From assembly GCA_954871525.1 (NCBI GenBank), contig OX940861.1, positions 12,074,842 through 12,138,841 of the forward strand: a DNA stretch of 64,000 bases, read 5' to 3'. Shown here one piece after another: positions 10,406-21,939 of the stretch. Origin of the DNA: Parietaria judaica. Its lineage: Eukaryota; Streptophyta; Magnoliopsida; Rosales; Urticaceae. The position numbers were made by a program, and so were the translations under genes. The notes under the pieces were generated by a model. It saw only the letters and a program-made list of their open reading frames with translations, searched no databases and was not told the DNA's origin. Position 1 is the first letter of the stretch. The number at the start of each line of letters is the position of its first letter.

Positions 10406-11526
10406 GGGAAAATTACGGCAAAAATACCCAACCTTTGGTCAACCTGCCTCCCGTGTACCTAACCTTTAAAACTGGCGGCAAAAATACCCAACGTGCGTTG
10501 ACTGTGACTTTGGCATAAAACCGTTAATTTTTCTGTTAACATTTGCAATGTGGCCGTTAGTGGCAAAAATACCCAAACTTTTTTTTTTGGAAAAAAAAAA
10601 TTAATTTTTTTAATATACATATTATATTATCAAGTTATGACCAAAATATACATATTATATTATCATAACTTGATGATATATGCGCTAAGAGTTTCACATA
10701 TATATATACATATTATATAATATTACTTTGAGATGCCATGCTATATATTTAGCTTAGTCCTCAAAATGTCTTACGATCAAAGGTGCCGTTTTAGGATATT
10801 AAAAAAAAGAGCCCGGATACAGACCTGTCCGGGTCCGGGAAAAAAAAATCCCGGACAGGTCCGGATTCGGGTTATTTTTTTTTAGTGAAAAGTGTTTTAT
10901 TTATTGTTTAGTCCCTAATACCGTTTTATCTGGGCCGTTGATCTTGATCATCCAACGGCCCAGAATTAAAGGGCTTTAATTTTTTTTAAATAAATATCTG
11001 GATCCGGACATGTCCGAATATTTATTTATCCGGATCAGTGTTTTTTCGAACCCGGATATGTCCGGGTTTTTTAATTATTTTTTTAAATCCGTATTAAATA
11101 TCTAATAGATATTTTGGGGACTAATTAAGATAGTCAAATGTAATAAAAACAATATGATTAAGTTTTTGTTTAAAGTTTGACTGTCAACCTTAAATTAAAT
11201 ATGTAATTGTTTTTATTCATGATTAGGTTTAGTCAATTGATGTTTTGACTAACTTTTGTGTTATTCTCTGTTTTGAAATTCAAGTATTTATCACTAATCA
11301 AGTAAAGAAAAAATATATAAATTAAAAAAATTAAAAATTATTTAAAAAAAAAAGTTTGGGTATTTTTGCCGCTAACGGCCACATTGCGAATGTTAACGGA
11401 AAAATTAACAGTTTTATGCCAAAGTCACGGTCAACGCACGTTGGGTATTTTTGCCGCCAGTTTTAAAGGTTGGGTACACGGGAGGCAGGTTGACCAAAAG
11501 TTGGGTATTTTTGCCGTAATTTTCGC
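10406..11526. mobile_element. Mutator-type element with 9-bp target duplication
   Basis: Begins GGGAAAATTACGGC and ends GCCGTAATTTTCGC, with inverted arms of about 165 bp that contain several GGCAAAAATACCCAA phrases. It is flanked by a perfect 9-bp direct repeat TTGGACATA (10397-10405 and 11527-11535), the hallmark of Mutator-like elements. The 1121-bp body has no transposase frame. An open frame at 11366-11647 runs through the right arm and is not a gene. The ends resemble those at 6821-7289 and 39738-40206 in design but not closely in sequence. Confidence 0.87.
10802..11075. repeat. CCGGA-rich palindromic segment inside the Mutator-type element
   Basis: Contains GACCTGTCCGGG and CCCGGACAGGTC separated by about 15 bases (a strong hairpin near 10821-10860). 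Further GGATCC/GGACATGTCC/CCCGGATATGTCCGGG phrases follow near 10998-11070. The composition contrasts with the AT-rich DNA on both sides and may mark a nested insertion, but no target duplication was found. Confidence 0.55.
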
Positions 11527-11535
11527 TTGGACATA

Positions 11536-12346
11536 TGTGTCCTTAAACAAGATATTTTATGCATTTGTAAAAGATTATGACATGTCATTGAATAAAGATG
11601 ATACTTGTTATGTTAATCTTATTATAGTTTCTGGTAGAGTAAAATAGAATGTTTGTTTCCATAGTTCATAAAGGATGCAATTATGTTATTATTATCACAA
11701 CAGAGTCAATGTGAGGAAGAATTAATAATCATACTAAATGAACTTAAAATGTCTGGGTGGGAGCCCATTAATCGTATAAGGTCATTAATGTGACTAAGTG
11801 ACAATCCTATTCTGGATTATGTGTGTGTGTCACACTCACTAGAAGTGCATTAAGTGTGAAGTGTCTTCATACTGGACTGGACCTGACTTAAACTCAAGAA
11901 GTTATCATATAAGACCGTCACTGATAACTTGTAGTTGAGTCACAAATAGATGATCAAATGGATATTATTTCTAAGTCCTGAGTGGTCTTGAGTCCGAGCT
12001 ACTAGCTTGATTGTTCTTTGATTTAACCGTTAAAGAACACAAGATATTACCATTGTTCCCAACACTATTATTTTGGGGACATGATAGTCAGTAGTAAGGG
12101 TAGCTTGATCATAGACATGGGCATCACACAGCTCTCTTCAGAGTCATGATGATTCCCTTGGTCGTCGGTGGTGAGAAGTGAGAGGTACCCGTGCGCAACT
12201 TATGAATCGAAACCATAAGTGGGTTACTCATAATATTACTAACTGAGTCAAGGAGGAAAATGCAATGAGGGGCAAAACGGTAAAAACCGCCTGCTCATGT
12301 GTGAGTCATCAAGTGAAAGAATAATAACCCGAATTTGATTGTATCA
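11536..12346. other. probable old retrotransposon debris, left of the copia insertion
   Basis: No gene. The sequence has the look of a plant LTR-retrotransposon untranslated or LTR region, but no ends or coding could be defined. Together with 16642-18634 it formed one continuous stretch before the copia element inserted at ATGGA. Confidence 0.4.
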
Positions 12347-12351
12347 ATGGA

Positions 12352-12897
12352 TGTTGGATCCCAATTCACGGATCTGCAAAGAACACGAATAACACCAAAA
12401 GAAATCGAACAGAAAAATAAAGGACACAAGCTTTTGGGAGAAGAAATTCTCTGATTAATAATCGAAGGCAATATACAAGGAGATAAACTCGAAATTCTAA
12501 TGGACTCAACACTTTACAAAGTGTACATGCTAGGTATATTTATAGCCTCACATAGGCAAAATCCTAGCTAACCAAATCGCACAAAATCAGGAAACTACCC
12601 TAAATAATCTCGCCGAATCTTTGACTTGATTTGCTTGCTCCTCAAGCTACGCATCTTCCTTTTGGGGTAGAGTTTCCCTTTCCTGCCCGGACAGTCTCTC
12701 TGTCCCCGAGCTGACCTGCTCGTATGCTCCGGGCTGAGCTTGCCTTCTATCCGGACACTCTGCTCGTGTTCACCCGAGCTGGGCTGAACGGCTGTCCGTC
12801 TTCTGTTCTGGTCGGTACCCGGGCTGACTCCTCGCAAGTGTTTCTGCCCGTCCTGGGTTCTGGTCGTCATCCGGACTAAGTCAAGCTTAAGCTCACA
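12352..12897 (-). repeat. copia 3' LTR (minus-strand copy)
   Basis: On the minus strand it starts TGTGAGCTTAAGC and ends GGGATCCAACA. The element's open reading frame continues about 300 nt into this LTR before its stop at 12595. Confidence 0.93.
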
Positions 12898-15800
12898 TTC
12901 TCCCCCGTAAGCTTGACTTGCTACACTCTTTACTCCGAGCAGCTCTCTCATCTCTTCGAACTTGACTCTCCCTAGAGCCTTAGTAAGAATGTCTGCCCGT
13001 TGCTCCCTCGTGTTGACGAACTCCACGATGAGTCTGATCGTGTCCAGTCTTGCTACTGGAGCAAAGACTTCCTCAAAGTCTATGCCTTTCTTCTGCACGT
13101 AGTCTTTAGCTACCAGCCTTGCCTTGTGCTTAAGGACATTCCCCTCAGTGTCCTTCTTCAGCTTATACACCCACTTCAGGCCGATGGGATTATGACCTTT
13201 GGGCAGGTCGGTAAGCTCCCATGTCCTGTTCTTCTCAATGGACTCCATCTCCTTCTTCATTGCTTCCTGCCACTCCTGCTCGGCTGCTGCCTCCTGGAAG
13301 CTGGCTGGTTCTTCTGCACACAACAAAGAAAGTTCCTCCAGGCTCATCTCCACTTCTTGAGTCTGATCGTAGACGTCTGCTAGAGGTCGGAATCCTCTTG
13401 GGCCGTCTTTTATGGAGGAATCTCCCGAGCTGGACGGGCTGGTCCTGCTCGGACTTGGTGTCCTGGGTGTATCCGGGGTGCTCTCTCCCGGGCTGGATTC
13501 CCTCATTTCTGGCAAGACTGTTCCCGAGCTGGGTGTTCCGGGCTGCTCCTGCTCGGCAACATCCTGGTCGTCTTCGACAATGAACTCCACTGAGTTCTGC
13601 TCGGGTTCTCCCTTCTCATCGCGCCAATCCCACTTCATCTCCTCTTCGAACACAGCATCTCTGCTCACTTGGAGTCTGCCGCGTCGTGGATCGTAGAGTC
13701 TGTGTGCCTTGCTTCCTTCTTCAACGCCAAGGTACACCATCTTCTGACTCCGGTCATCCAACTTCTTGAGGTGTGGCCCCGCAATCTTCACGTGTGCGGT
13801 GCACCCGAACACTTTCAAGTGTTCTAAGTGGGGTTTCTTCCCTTTCCACGCCTGGTAGGGGGTACGCTCTCCTAGCGCTTTGGTCGGCAAACGATTAAGC
13901 AGGTAGACCGCATGTCTTACTGCTTCTGCCCAAAACCGGGCTGGAACTTGCATGCTCTTGAGCAAGCTCCTCGCTGTGTTCATCACAGTTCGGTTTCGCC
14001 TTTCCACTACGCCATTCTGCTGGGGCGTGTGGGGTGCAGACAGGTGACGTTGAACTCCTTCCTGGTCGCAGAACTCTCCGAACTGCTGGGAAGTGAATTC
14101 TCCTCCTCGGTCTGTACGCAAGACCTTTAACCTATGCACCGAGCCATTCTCCACGATCTTCTTCAACTTCTTGAAGACCTCAAAGGCTCCACTTTTCTCC
14201 TTAAGCATATAAACCCATATCCAGCGACTATAATCATCAACAAGTAAAAGAAAGTACTTGTTACCTGCCAAAGTTGCTGGGGTGACTGGACCACATAGGT
14301 CTGCATGCACCAACTGTAAGGGTTTCTCTGCTCGGAATTTGGCCTTGATCGGAAATGGTATCCTCGCCTGCTTCGCGATCATGCAGCACTCACATAGCTG
14401 GTCGGGGTGTTCTATCTTGGGAACCCCGAAGGCCATCTTCTTCTCGCCCATCATCTTGAGCGCATGAAAATTCACGTGTCCGAGCCGTGTGTGCCATAGC
14501 CAAGCCGGGTCTGCCATCGATGCCATAAGACAGACGGGCTGGCATGTCTTCAGGAGAATCTTGTAGAGTCTGTTGGGTGTTCGCTCCACCTTCATCAACA
14601 GCTCTCCTTCCTTGGTCCACATCTTCAGGTAGGACCCTTGCAGCAACACCGTGTTCCCGATCTCAGTCATCTGTCCTAGACTGATGATGTTGCTTTTCAA
14701 CTTCGGGATGAAATACACCTGGGTCATCAGACGCTGGTCGCCATTCTTGCACTCGAACAGGATCGACCCTCTGCCTCTGATCTCTACGACTGATCCGTCG
14801 CCGAATTTCACGCTACCCGTGATCTTCTCATCGAGCTCTTCAAACTTAGCTCGGTCCCCAGTCATGTGGTTGCTAGCTCCGTTGTCTAAGTACCATATGT
14901 CGGTACTGACCTTCTTCTCTCCGTCTACGAGGAGGTTTGCAATAACTTTATCCTCGATGAGGAAAACCTTCTCGCTGGTCTCCTCCGGACAGGTCTGCTC
15001 GGCCGCTGGGCTGATCGGCACACTGATCACTTCTGCCCGGGCCTTGGCGTCACACTCGCCATTCTGTTCGTCCAGGTGCGTTTCCTGTTCGGCAAACAAC
15101 AATACCGGCTGTTGCTGATCGTCTGGGAATCTTGCTAGATTCGCCTCTTCGCCCTGGTTCCTGCTTCGGCACTCATATGCAAAGTGCCCAAGCTTCTGAC
15201 AATTGTAGCACTTCACTGTGCTCTTGTCTCTCCTGGTCGTGCCTTCCTGACGGGTAGATCCACTGCCGCGACCTCGCATGTCCCGACCTCGACCTCGTCC
15301 ACGACCCTGTCCGCGTCCTCGGACTTCTCCACCGAAGCTGTTCCGACCTGAGGGTCTTGTAGAAAACTCGGCTCCCCCGGTTTTCCGCTGTCTGGCCGTC
15401 CACTCTTCATGCGTGAGCAGGAGGTTCTTCTCCTCGTCTTTGTCACCGTAACCCCGAAGTCTCTTTTCGTGGGCCTTGAGACGACCAACAACCTCCTCGA
15501 CCGACATGGTCTTGAGATCGCCGAACTGCTCGATCGACGTCACGATCTGCATGTACCTGTGAGGCACTGCTCGGAGAAATTTCTTGACGACGGTGGTCTC
15601 CTCCACCTTGTCTCCCAGCGAGCGTATGCCGGTCACAATGGACGTGAGCCGCATAGCGAAATCATCAATTGATTCGCTCTCCCTCATTCTCATGACCTCG
15701 AACTCACTCTTCAAGGTCTGGACCTTTGCCTCCTTGACGCGATCTGCGCCCATGTGCATGGTCTGAAGAGTTTTCCATGCTTCCTTCGCGGAATCTTTCT

Positions 15801-16062
15801 CGGCAAGCATGAGAAGAACTTCTTCCGGAACTGCTTGGTAGATAGCGGCTAGAGCCATTCTTTCCTTGCGCCCTTCGACACCGCCGTTCTCTACGGCCTC
15901 CCATACTCCCTGCGCCTGCAGATTCACCCTCATCTTCAACGCCCACACGGCGTAATTGCTCTTCGTGAGCATGGGGTAATGGAGTGTAACTGTGCATTCT
16001 CTGGAGTCTGATTTCTGCGCAACCAAAGCTCCGTCGATTGGTGACTCAGATGATGAAGACAT
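12595..16062 (-). CDS. copia Gag-protease-integrase polyprotein with most of RT and RNase H deleted
   Basis: A single open frame of 1155 residues. The start is taken at the ATG 15 nt after the primer binding site (16060-16062); the frame is also open upstream. In order: a Gag domain (residues about 20-230, with [10 protein letters not shown]), an RGRG-rich linker, a CCHC knuckle ([14 protein letters not shown]), an aspartic protease with a D-N-G-A-S active site, the integrase HHCC region and DDE core ([34 protein letters not shown]). Only the first part of reverse transcriptase follows ([12 protein letters not shown] to [12 protein letters not shown]). The frame then jumps straight to the extreme C-terminus of the RNase H region ([13 protein letters not shown]). 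The YVDD catalytic site and RNase H are missing, so it cannot replicate on its own. The frame stays open through the polypurine tract and about 100 codons of the LTR. Confidence 0.92.
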   Translation of the reverse strand: MSSSSESPIDGALVAQKSDSRECTVTLHYPMLTKSNYAVWALKMRVNLQAQGVWEAVENGGVEGRKERMALAAIYQAVPEEVLLMLAEKDSAKEAWKTLQTMHMGADRVKEAKVQTLKSEFEVMRMRESESIDDFAMRLTSIVTGIRSLGDKVEETTVVKKFLRAVPHRYMQIVTSIEQFGDLKTMSVEEVVGRLKAHEKRLRGYGDKDEEKNLLLTHEEWTARQRKTGGAEFSTRPSGRNSFGGEVRGRGQGRGRGRGRDMRGRGSGSTRQEGTTRRDKSTVKCYNCQKLGHFAYECRSRNQGEEANLARFPDDQQQPVLLFAEQETHLDEQNGECDAKARAEVISVPISPAAEQTCPEETSEKVFLIEDKVIANLLVDGEKKVSTDIWYLDNGASNHMTGDRAKFEELDEKITGSVKFGDGSVVEIRGRGSILFECKNGDQRLMTQVYFIPKLKSNIISLGQMTEIGNTVLLQGSYLKMWTKEGELLMKVERTPNRLYKILLKTCQPVCLMASMADPAWLWHTRLGHVNFHALKMMGEKKMAFGVPKIEHPDQLCECCMIAKQARIPFPIKAKFRAEKPLQLVHADLCGPVTPATLAGNKYFLLLVDDYSRWIWVYMLKEKSGAFEVFKKLKKIVENGSVHRLKVLRTDRGGEFTSQQFGEFCDQEGVQRHLSAPHTPQQNGVVERRNRTVMNTARSLLKSMQVPARFWAEAVRHAVYLLNRLPTKALGERTPYQAWKGKKPHLEHLKVFGCTAHVKIAGPHLKKLDDRSQKMVYLGVEEGSKAHRLYDPRRGRLQVSRDAVFEEEMKWDWRDEKGEPEQNSVEFIVEDDQDVAEQEQPGTPSSGTVLPEMRESSPGESTPDTPRTPSPSRTSPSSSGDSSIKDGPRGFRPLADVYDQTQEVEMSLEELSLLCAEEPASFQEAAAEQEWQEAMKKEMESIEKNRTWELTDLPKGHNPIGLKWVYKLKKDTEGNVLKHKARLVAKDYVQKKGIDFEEVFAPVARLDTIRLIVEFVNTREQRADILTKALGRVKFEEMRELLGVKSVASQAYGGECELKLDLVRMTTRTQDGQKHLRGVSPGTDQNRRRTAVQPSSGEHEQSVRIEGKLSPEHTSRSARGQRDCPGRKGKLYPKRKMRSLRSKQIKSKIRRDYLG
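12898..12908 (-). promoter_or_regulatory. polypurine tract
   Basis: Minus strand ACGGGGGAGAA directly abuts the 3' LTR and primes plus-strand synthesis in LTR elements. It is identical to the tract at 54606-54616. Confidence 0.88.
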
Positions 16063-16076
16063 GTTCTTCGATTGAA

Positions 16077-16088
16077 GCTCTGATACCA
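16077..16088 (-). promoter_or_regulatory. primer binding site (initiator tRNA-Met type)
   Basis: Minus strand TGGTATCAGAGC, 2 bases inside the 5' LTR boundary. Confidence 0.9.
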
Positions 16089-16090
16089 CT

Positions 16091-16636
16091 TGTTGGATCC
16101 CAATTCACGGATCTGCAAAGAACACAAATAACACCAAAAGAAATCGAACAAAAAAATAAAGGACACAAGCTTTTGGGAGAAGAAATTCTCTGATTAATAA
16201 TCGAAGGCAATATACAAGGAGATAAACTCGAAATTCTAATGGACTCAACACTTTACAAAGTGTACATGCTAGGTATATTTATAGCCTCACATAGGCGAAA
16301 TCCTAGCTAACCAAATCGCACAAAATCAGGAAACTACCCTAAATAATCTCGCCGAATCTTTGACTTGATTTGCTTGCTCCTCAAGCTACGCGTCTTCCTT
16401 TTGGGGTAGAGTTTCCCTTTCCTGCCCGGACAGTCTCTCTGTCCTGGAGCTGACCTGCTCGTATGCTCCGGGCTGAGCTTGCCTTCTATCCGGACACTCT
16501 GCTCGTGTTCACCCGAGCTGGGCTGAACGGCTGTCCGTCTTCTGTTCTGGTCGGTACCCGGGCTGACTCCTCGCAAGTGTTTCTGCCCGTCCTGGGTTCT
16601 GGTCGTCATCCGGACTAAGTCAAGCTTAAGCTCACA
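16091..16636 (-). repeat. copia 5' LTR (minus-strand copy)
   Basis: Same length as the 3' LTR with about six substitutions. The U5 end abuts the primer binding site. Confidence 0.93.
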
Positions 16637-17389
16637 ATGGACACCCTGCTGTTATAAAGGGAATAATATATACCATATCACTAAAGAGTGCAACCTCGGG
16701 TCTATAGTGGAATTACTTCGAGGTTTGACGAACAACTAGCAGTTCGTTGGAGCTTAAGTGATACGGGTCCATGGTCCCCAGGATAGCTCCGTAACGAATG
16801 ATACGTACGTGATTAAAATACATTCTGGATAATGTTTAATCATTTGGCTAGACTTATAAAACTGAAGGTCTGTGGCAGACGTCAGATAGTTTTATCGTCA
16901 GCGTGGCAAAAGTACCATATTTTGTTACACAAAATTAACTGATAAAAGAAAGTTATAATTTAGATTTTCTATCAGGACCATGTTGTTGGAAATTAAATTC
17001 TAAGCAACTTTGCTTTTTGAACCAAGTCATTTCGACTTACGGTTTGTGATTTATGGATTTTCAAAGTTTGTGCTCGGTTCGAAAAACTATGAAATTAAAT
17101 CACGTGTCACGAATTTAAATGATGGTGTGGCACCATGACAATTTAATGTGTGATATTGAGATCAAGAATTATTAATATAATTTATTTATTTGGATTTAAT
17201 TATTAATATCTTATTAATAATTAATTAATAATTAATAGATTTATATTAATAAATAAAAATATATATTTATATATATTTAAATGTGTAATTTCGAATTAGG
17301 GTTTGGATATTAAAAACCCTAGCTAAATTCGAAACATGTTTTGGTCATTCCAAATTTGCGGCATAAGTACCAAATGTTTTGGTATTTTA

Positions 17390-17940
17390 GCAAAATCCCT
17401 AAAATCAATTTAATCCATTGGATCAATTATGATTTAATATCAACCGTCGGATTAAGATAATTGTTTTTAACCCTAATGGTAATTCGAAAATAGAAGCTTG
17501 GTGACCAAGCTTAGGGTTTTCGAATTTGACCTAATTAATTGTATCTGTTGGATCGGTTTAAGATTTAATCTTTACTGTCGGATTAGAAATCAATTAATAA
17601 TATATATATATAACATATAATTCGAAATTATAAGGATAAGATTTTCGAATTAGGGTTTTGATAAAACCCTAGGATATTTGATTTAATCCCTAATTGATTT
17701 GATCCATTAGATTGGTTTAAGATTTATTTTTAACCATTGGATCTAGATAATCACAATAGAATTCGAATTTTTATATGTGTATATATATATAATTCGAATT
17801 TAATATATATGAAGATAAGATTAAATATTTTGATCTTATCATATATTTCTTATTTAATTAAATCCCTAATTAATTATATCCATTGGATTTAGATGAGATT
17901 AAATCTAGACCATTGGATTGGAATAATTAATTATATTTAA
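17390..17940. repeat. four diverged tandem repeats with ATCCATTGGAT-like cores
   Basis: Copies begin near 17392, 17525, 17690 and 17860. Each pairs AATCCCTAATTRATT with a following CCATTGGAT or CGTCGGATT phrase, at a spacing of about 130-170 bp. They lie in the probable U3 part of the LTR-like remnant. Confidence 0.6.
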
Positions 17941-17998
17941 TTATATAAATTCGAAAAATAGGGAGGGAATATCTCCAATTCGGTTACAGTCTTGAGCC

Positions 17999-18006
17999 TA
18001 TAAATA
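17999..18006 (+). promoter_or_regulatory. TATA box of the LTR-like remnant
   Basis: TATAAATA followed about 60 bases later by a CT-rich leader (CTCTCCCTCTCTCTC). Possible retrotransposon promoter. Confidence 0.45.
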
Positions 18007-18634
18007 GGAGGCTCATTCTACACATTTTTCACACATTCCCCAGAGCAAAAACTCGAGCTCTCCCTCTCTCTCTAGGGTCTGCGAGTTTTCTGCTTCTGAT
18101 CTCTTTTCTGGTTCGGCTTAGTGAGACGTTGTTCTCCGGAAGCTTCAAAAGAACCTCAGTTAAAGTTTTGCGACGGAGTCCTTCCGGCGAAGGCCACACT
18201 TCGGTACGAGGAATCCAAGAGAATATCCCGGAAGATCACGGGTGTTTCCCTCAGTACCGGCGGAGCCCTACCGAACTTCAGAGTCCGCAACCAGAAACGT
18301 CAACCGAGGTACGGCCTTATGCATTGGGTTAATAAATGCAAACATTTACCGCTTTCTATTTATTTCTTATTTCGACTATGATATTAATAATGAGTTGTGA
18401 ATATTAAATATGTAATATTTATCGGATCTTGTTAAAATGGTTATTACCCGATATCCGTGCTGTTGGTCCAATAACAAGTTTTCCGCTTTAAAATAATTTT
18501 TAAATGTTACCGGAACGGCTCGGAGGCACATTTCGGCATAATGAAATCGGGAATCAAACCCCGACAGTGTTTTTGACACCCAACATACGTTTGATGCCAA
18601 AAAATAGATCAAACATTGCAACGGCCTAAATTTG

Positions 18635-19169
18635 TGTTGTACAAAATATCTCTACGAGTACATATGAAGAAGGATTTTTGAAAGAATTTAGAAAGAAAAT
18701 ACCTAAAGATTTTATGAAGGTCTGAGTTCTTCCACTAAGCAAAATATCTTGAAAAACGAGAGTAAGAAATCGTACCGAGTCACGTCAAAGACATTTTCCT
18801 TAAAGCGATTTGCCTCCTCTACCAGACTGCGCCATTTCCCAGGATAAAACGACGCAACTGTTGTCTCCGCAACGGCGAACCAAACTCGCAAGGACTTCAA
18901 AGCCGAAACAAAGCCGAGCGTCTCCAATTTATAGATGTTTATGAGATTGTGTTTTATTCTATAACCTTTTAACATTTATTTACATTCAAGAGTATATTCA
19001 GAACGTTTTTCTTAATCAGAGTGTTTACTCTAAATAAATGTTCATACGTTTTTTAAATTAATAACGGAAATCTGATTATTTCCATTATCTGCATGCATTG
19101 AGGTTTCATTCCTCTTAATTCTCACTTATTGCAGTTTTTAATTTCAATTTATATAACGTTTTTCCAACA
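18635..19169 (-). repeat. LTR of an Angela/Tork-like copia element
   Basis: Bounded on the plus strand by TGTTG and CAACA. It is followed at 19170 by ATCCCCCAC, whose complement GTGGGGGAT is a good polypurine tract, so this is the 3' LTR of a minus-strand element. Most of it is repeated, partly rearranged, at 24955-25582. Confidence 0.75.
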
Positions 19170-20484
19170 ATCCCCCACATAAATGAAATTGAAAGACTCA
19201 CTCTTGACAACACCTTGTCTGGGTAGAGATCAGTGGAAAAATTCTACATAGGATAGGTAGGTATTACCTTTGAACCTTCCGTTGTGAAATATATGTATAT
19301 TACTAGTTAATTAGTTGACACGATGTCTTTGAACTATTTAACATTTCGTGTAAGGAATTGATAAATTTCATACAGATTATTCCCTTCATCGAGTTCAGTT
19401 CTCACCATTGTGTTCTTTTTGGTCATGAACACCCTTCTGCTTCTGCGAAAGTTTATGGAATTTGTGCCCTTATACAAATCCATTGAAGCGACCCCACTTC
19501 ACTCTAACATAGGTGATATCTTAATTGAGAATATCTTACTTTAACGTGTAAGTATATCCTTAAAAGCTTTTCTTATCCTAAACCACATAATCACTGTTTT
19601 CATCTTAGGAATGGACCAGGGGTATTACCCCCACAGTGATCAGTTAAAGTCTCATACATGTATGTTGTCCTTTTGAACCTAGTTCTTGGGATCTCCAGTC
19701 ATATAGGTTGGGTTTCATTATCAAGACTTTATTTTTTAATGGGCTTAAATCTCATTCCCTTTGATGATTTATCAACTAAGTCTCAGTCTTTACTCTTTGA
19801 GTAGTGGATCCACAAAGTTTCATTTTCTTACTGAAAATGACAACCTTAGTTGAGATTACTATTATAATGGCATTATGTCTAATAATAGACTTACCATTGC
19901 TTTACACTCTACTTATACACATTTCAAGTTTTAACTACCAAAGAAAACTTTTCTTAGATATTTGGCCTCTTTGCTAATTATCTAAGAGAGTAACTAGATT
20001 TTAAATCTTCCAAAAGATTTATCGTAAATTTTGGTTGCATCAAACCCTCACATTTTAAATGTGAATAAGTTATTTCCTCTAAATCCCCCCACATTTTTGG
20101 TATTTTAGAGAAACTCTCAATACTTTTTATCTCACAAAGAGATTGTACATATGTCATTTTGAGAGCACGCTCTCTAAATGATTCCATAAGTTCAATATCA
20201 AGAACATGTCTAACCATATTAATATTCTCAAAATATTTGTTTTCAACTTCGTATTAATAAGAGAAATCTTCTCTCATTAACTTAATTGCTACATATTGGC
20301 TCAAGGGTTTCCGTATCATATTTGGAACGAGAACATCATCTTTACACAATTTTTTTTTCATAATTGTGCAAAACTTTTATTTTAAACTTTGGAATATGTT
20401 CCATGTTAATTAGTCTTCACACAAAGTATCTCAAGTAATAAGTAGTCTTTTTAAGCTTTATAATAGCCATTACAAACACATGGA
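19170..20484 (-). other. non-coding interior of the Angela/Tork-like element
   Basis: Between the polypurine tract and the protease fragment, where integrase, RT and RNase H would be expected, the sequence is AT-rich and carries only short open frames (one of 79 codons at 19978-20217 that I do not recognise). Pol appears to be missing or unrecognisably decayed. Confidence 0.5.
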
Positions 20485-21818
20485 CTAAGTGACCACCATA
20501 GCACTCATTTTCCACATGCCATCCTTAACATACCCCTTTCCCACAAACAACCCCGACTTCGACAAAATTACTTTGTCTGACTCAAACACCATCCTGAATC
20601 TATGCCTGTTGAGCACCGTCCCAGAGATCAGATTCTTGCCGATGTCGGGAACTAACAGGACATTGTTCACCTTCAGGTTTTTTCCTGAGGTCATCTTCAG
20701 GAATACTGTTCCCTGGCCCTTGATATCAGAAGTTGCCGAGTTGCCCATGTAGAGCTTTTCCCCAGTTTCGCTTTGCTTCAGCTCCTTGAATGCAGTTCTC
20801 TCAGCACAGACATGGCGCGTGGCCCCAGTGTCAATCCACCACTCATTCATATTGGAGTCCAACATGTTGACTTCAGAAACCACCGCTGACAGGCTCTCAT
20901 CTGCTTCCACCGCGTGAGCTTCCTCGGACTTATCCTTCTTCGGAAATCTACAATCAGACACCATGTGCCCCATCTTGTTGCAGTTGAAGCATTTCCTTTA
21001 GAACTTCAGCTTCTTCGCGACACCGCCCTTCGGTCCCATGTTGACCCATTTCTTGGACTTGCCTTTAGCATAAGCTTCCGCTACGTTGGCATTTGAAGTT
21101 TCAGCAGAATAACCACTCTTTTCAGACTTCTTGTTGTCTTCTTCTATCCGAAGTCTAACAATAAGGTCTTCGAGGCTCATCTCATTTCTCTTGTGTAAGA
21201 GGTAGCTTTTTAAGTCTTTCCAGCTTGGCGGTAACTTTTCTATCGCATATGTCACTTGAAAGGCTTCAGATACCTCCAGCCCTTCCGCGTTTATCTCATG
21301 CAAGATTTCTTGAATTCTTGCATTTGACTGACGACTGTTTTCGAGTCGACCATCTTGAAGTTGAGGAACTGGCCCACAATGAACTTTTTGGCTCTAGCAT
21401 CTTCCGCTTTGTACTTGTGATCGAGTGACTCCCACAACACCTTCGCCGGTTTCTTTGTACTATACACGTTGTACAAATTGTCCATCAAGCAGTTGAGGAC
21501 GAAATTTCGGCATAGGTACTCCGACGAGTTCCACGCATCGGCTGCCTGGAGAATTTGAGGATGAGTCTCGTCCTCCTTCAGCTGTGGTGCATCTTCAGTC
21601 AAGAACCTCGCACGGTTAAGTGTGGTCAGGTAAAAGAACATCTTTTGCTGCCACCTCTTGAAGTTCGAACCGTTGAACTTCTCCGGCTTCTCTTCGTGAC
21701 TCACAGAGGCCGGTATTAGCATTGCCGTAGCAACGGCGGGCGCGGCTGCGAATGCAGGCACATGCACGTTCTCGTTGTTGTTCACGTATTCCATTTTTCT
21801 TGAACGAGTCATAATCAA
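20485..21818 (-). pseudogene. copia gag-protease fragment, Angela/Tork-like, frame-broken
   Basis: Three open pieces read as one gag-protease. 21818-21291 carries the N-terminal Gag (KPEKFNGSNFKRWQQKMFFY), and 21303-20998 continues it in another frame (EKLPPSWKDLKSYLLHK). After an in-frame stop at 20998-21000, 20973-20485 holds the CCHC knuckle (CFNCNKMGHMVSDC begins just upstream) and a protease with WWIDTGATRHVC, i.e. the D-T-G catalytic triad. One frameshift near 21300 and one nonsense codon interrupt it. Integrase and RT do not follow. The Gag and protease wording is typical of the Angela/Tork group, an assignment from memory of the family rather than a search. Confidence 0.82.
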
Positions 21819-21908
21819 TTCAAACTTATTAATACCTCGATCAATAATCGGGTGTACTCAACCAATAGAATACAATTATTTTAGTAAAATAATTTGTCAT
21901 TTTACGTA

Positions 21909-21939
<31 letters not shown>

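Larger units (their letters stand above)
12352..16636 (-). mobile_element. Ty1/copia LTR retrotransposon with internal RT deletion
   Basis: Two 546-bp LTRs (12352-12897, 16091-16636), exact target duplication ATGGA (12347-12351 and 16637-16641), a primer binding site at 16077-16088 and a polypurine tract at 12898-12908 define the ends. Comparing the LTRs by eye shows about six substitutions and no indels (about 1 percent), so insertion was recent. The gene order protease-integrase-RT places it in Ty1/copia. It belongs to the same family as 49742-55169, from which it differs by a deletion of about 1.13 kb within pol. It inserted into older repetitive sequence. Confidence 0.95.
16642..18634 (+). 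other. LTR-like retrotransposon remnant, no gene
   Basis: No coding sequence supported. A possible long LTR runs from TGTTGG at 16984 to CCAACA ending at 18585. Within it are a TATA box (TATAAATA, 17999-18006), a C/T-rich leader and an AATAAA at about 18330, an arrangement typical of U3-R-U5. The flanking pentamers CATGT and TACGT do not match and no primer binding site was seen after it, so the call is tentative. Two short open frames at 18121-18381 lie in the putative R-U5 part and are not supported as genes. Confidence 0.4.
18635..21850 (-). mobile_element. truncated Angela/Tork-like copia retrotransposon
   Basis: 3' LTR, polypurine tract, a pol-less interior and gag-protease are collinear on the minus strand. 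The 5' side is cut off just upstream of gag: no primer binding site is seen near 21840, and CACTA-like sequence begins instead. The matching second LTR lies at 24955-25582, so the original element probably spanned to about 25582 with a later insertion. Confidence 0.65.

Noticed and set aside
13000..15997. Many antisense and alternate-frame open frames across the minus-strand copia element
   Set aside because: They overlap the Gag-Pol frame, are GC-driven and encode no recognisable domain.
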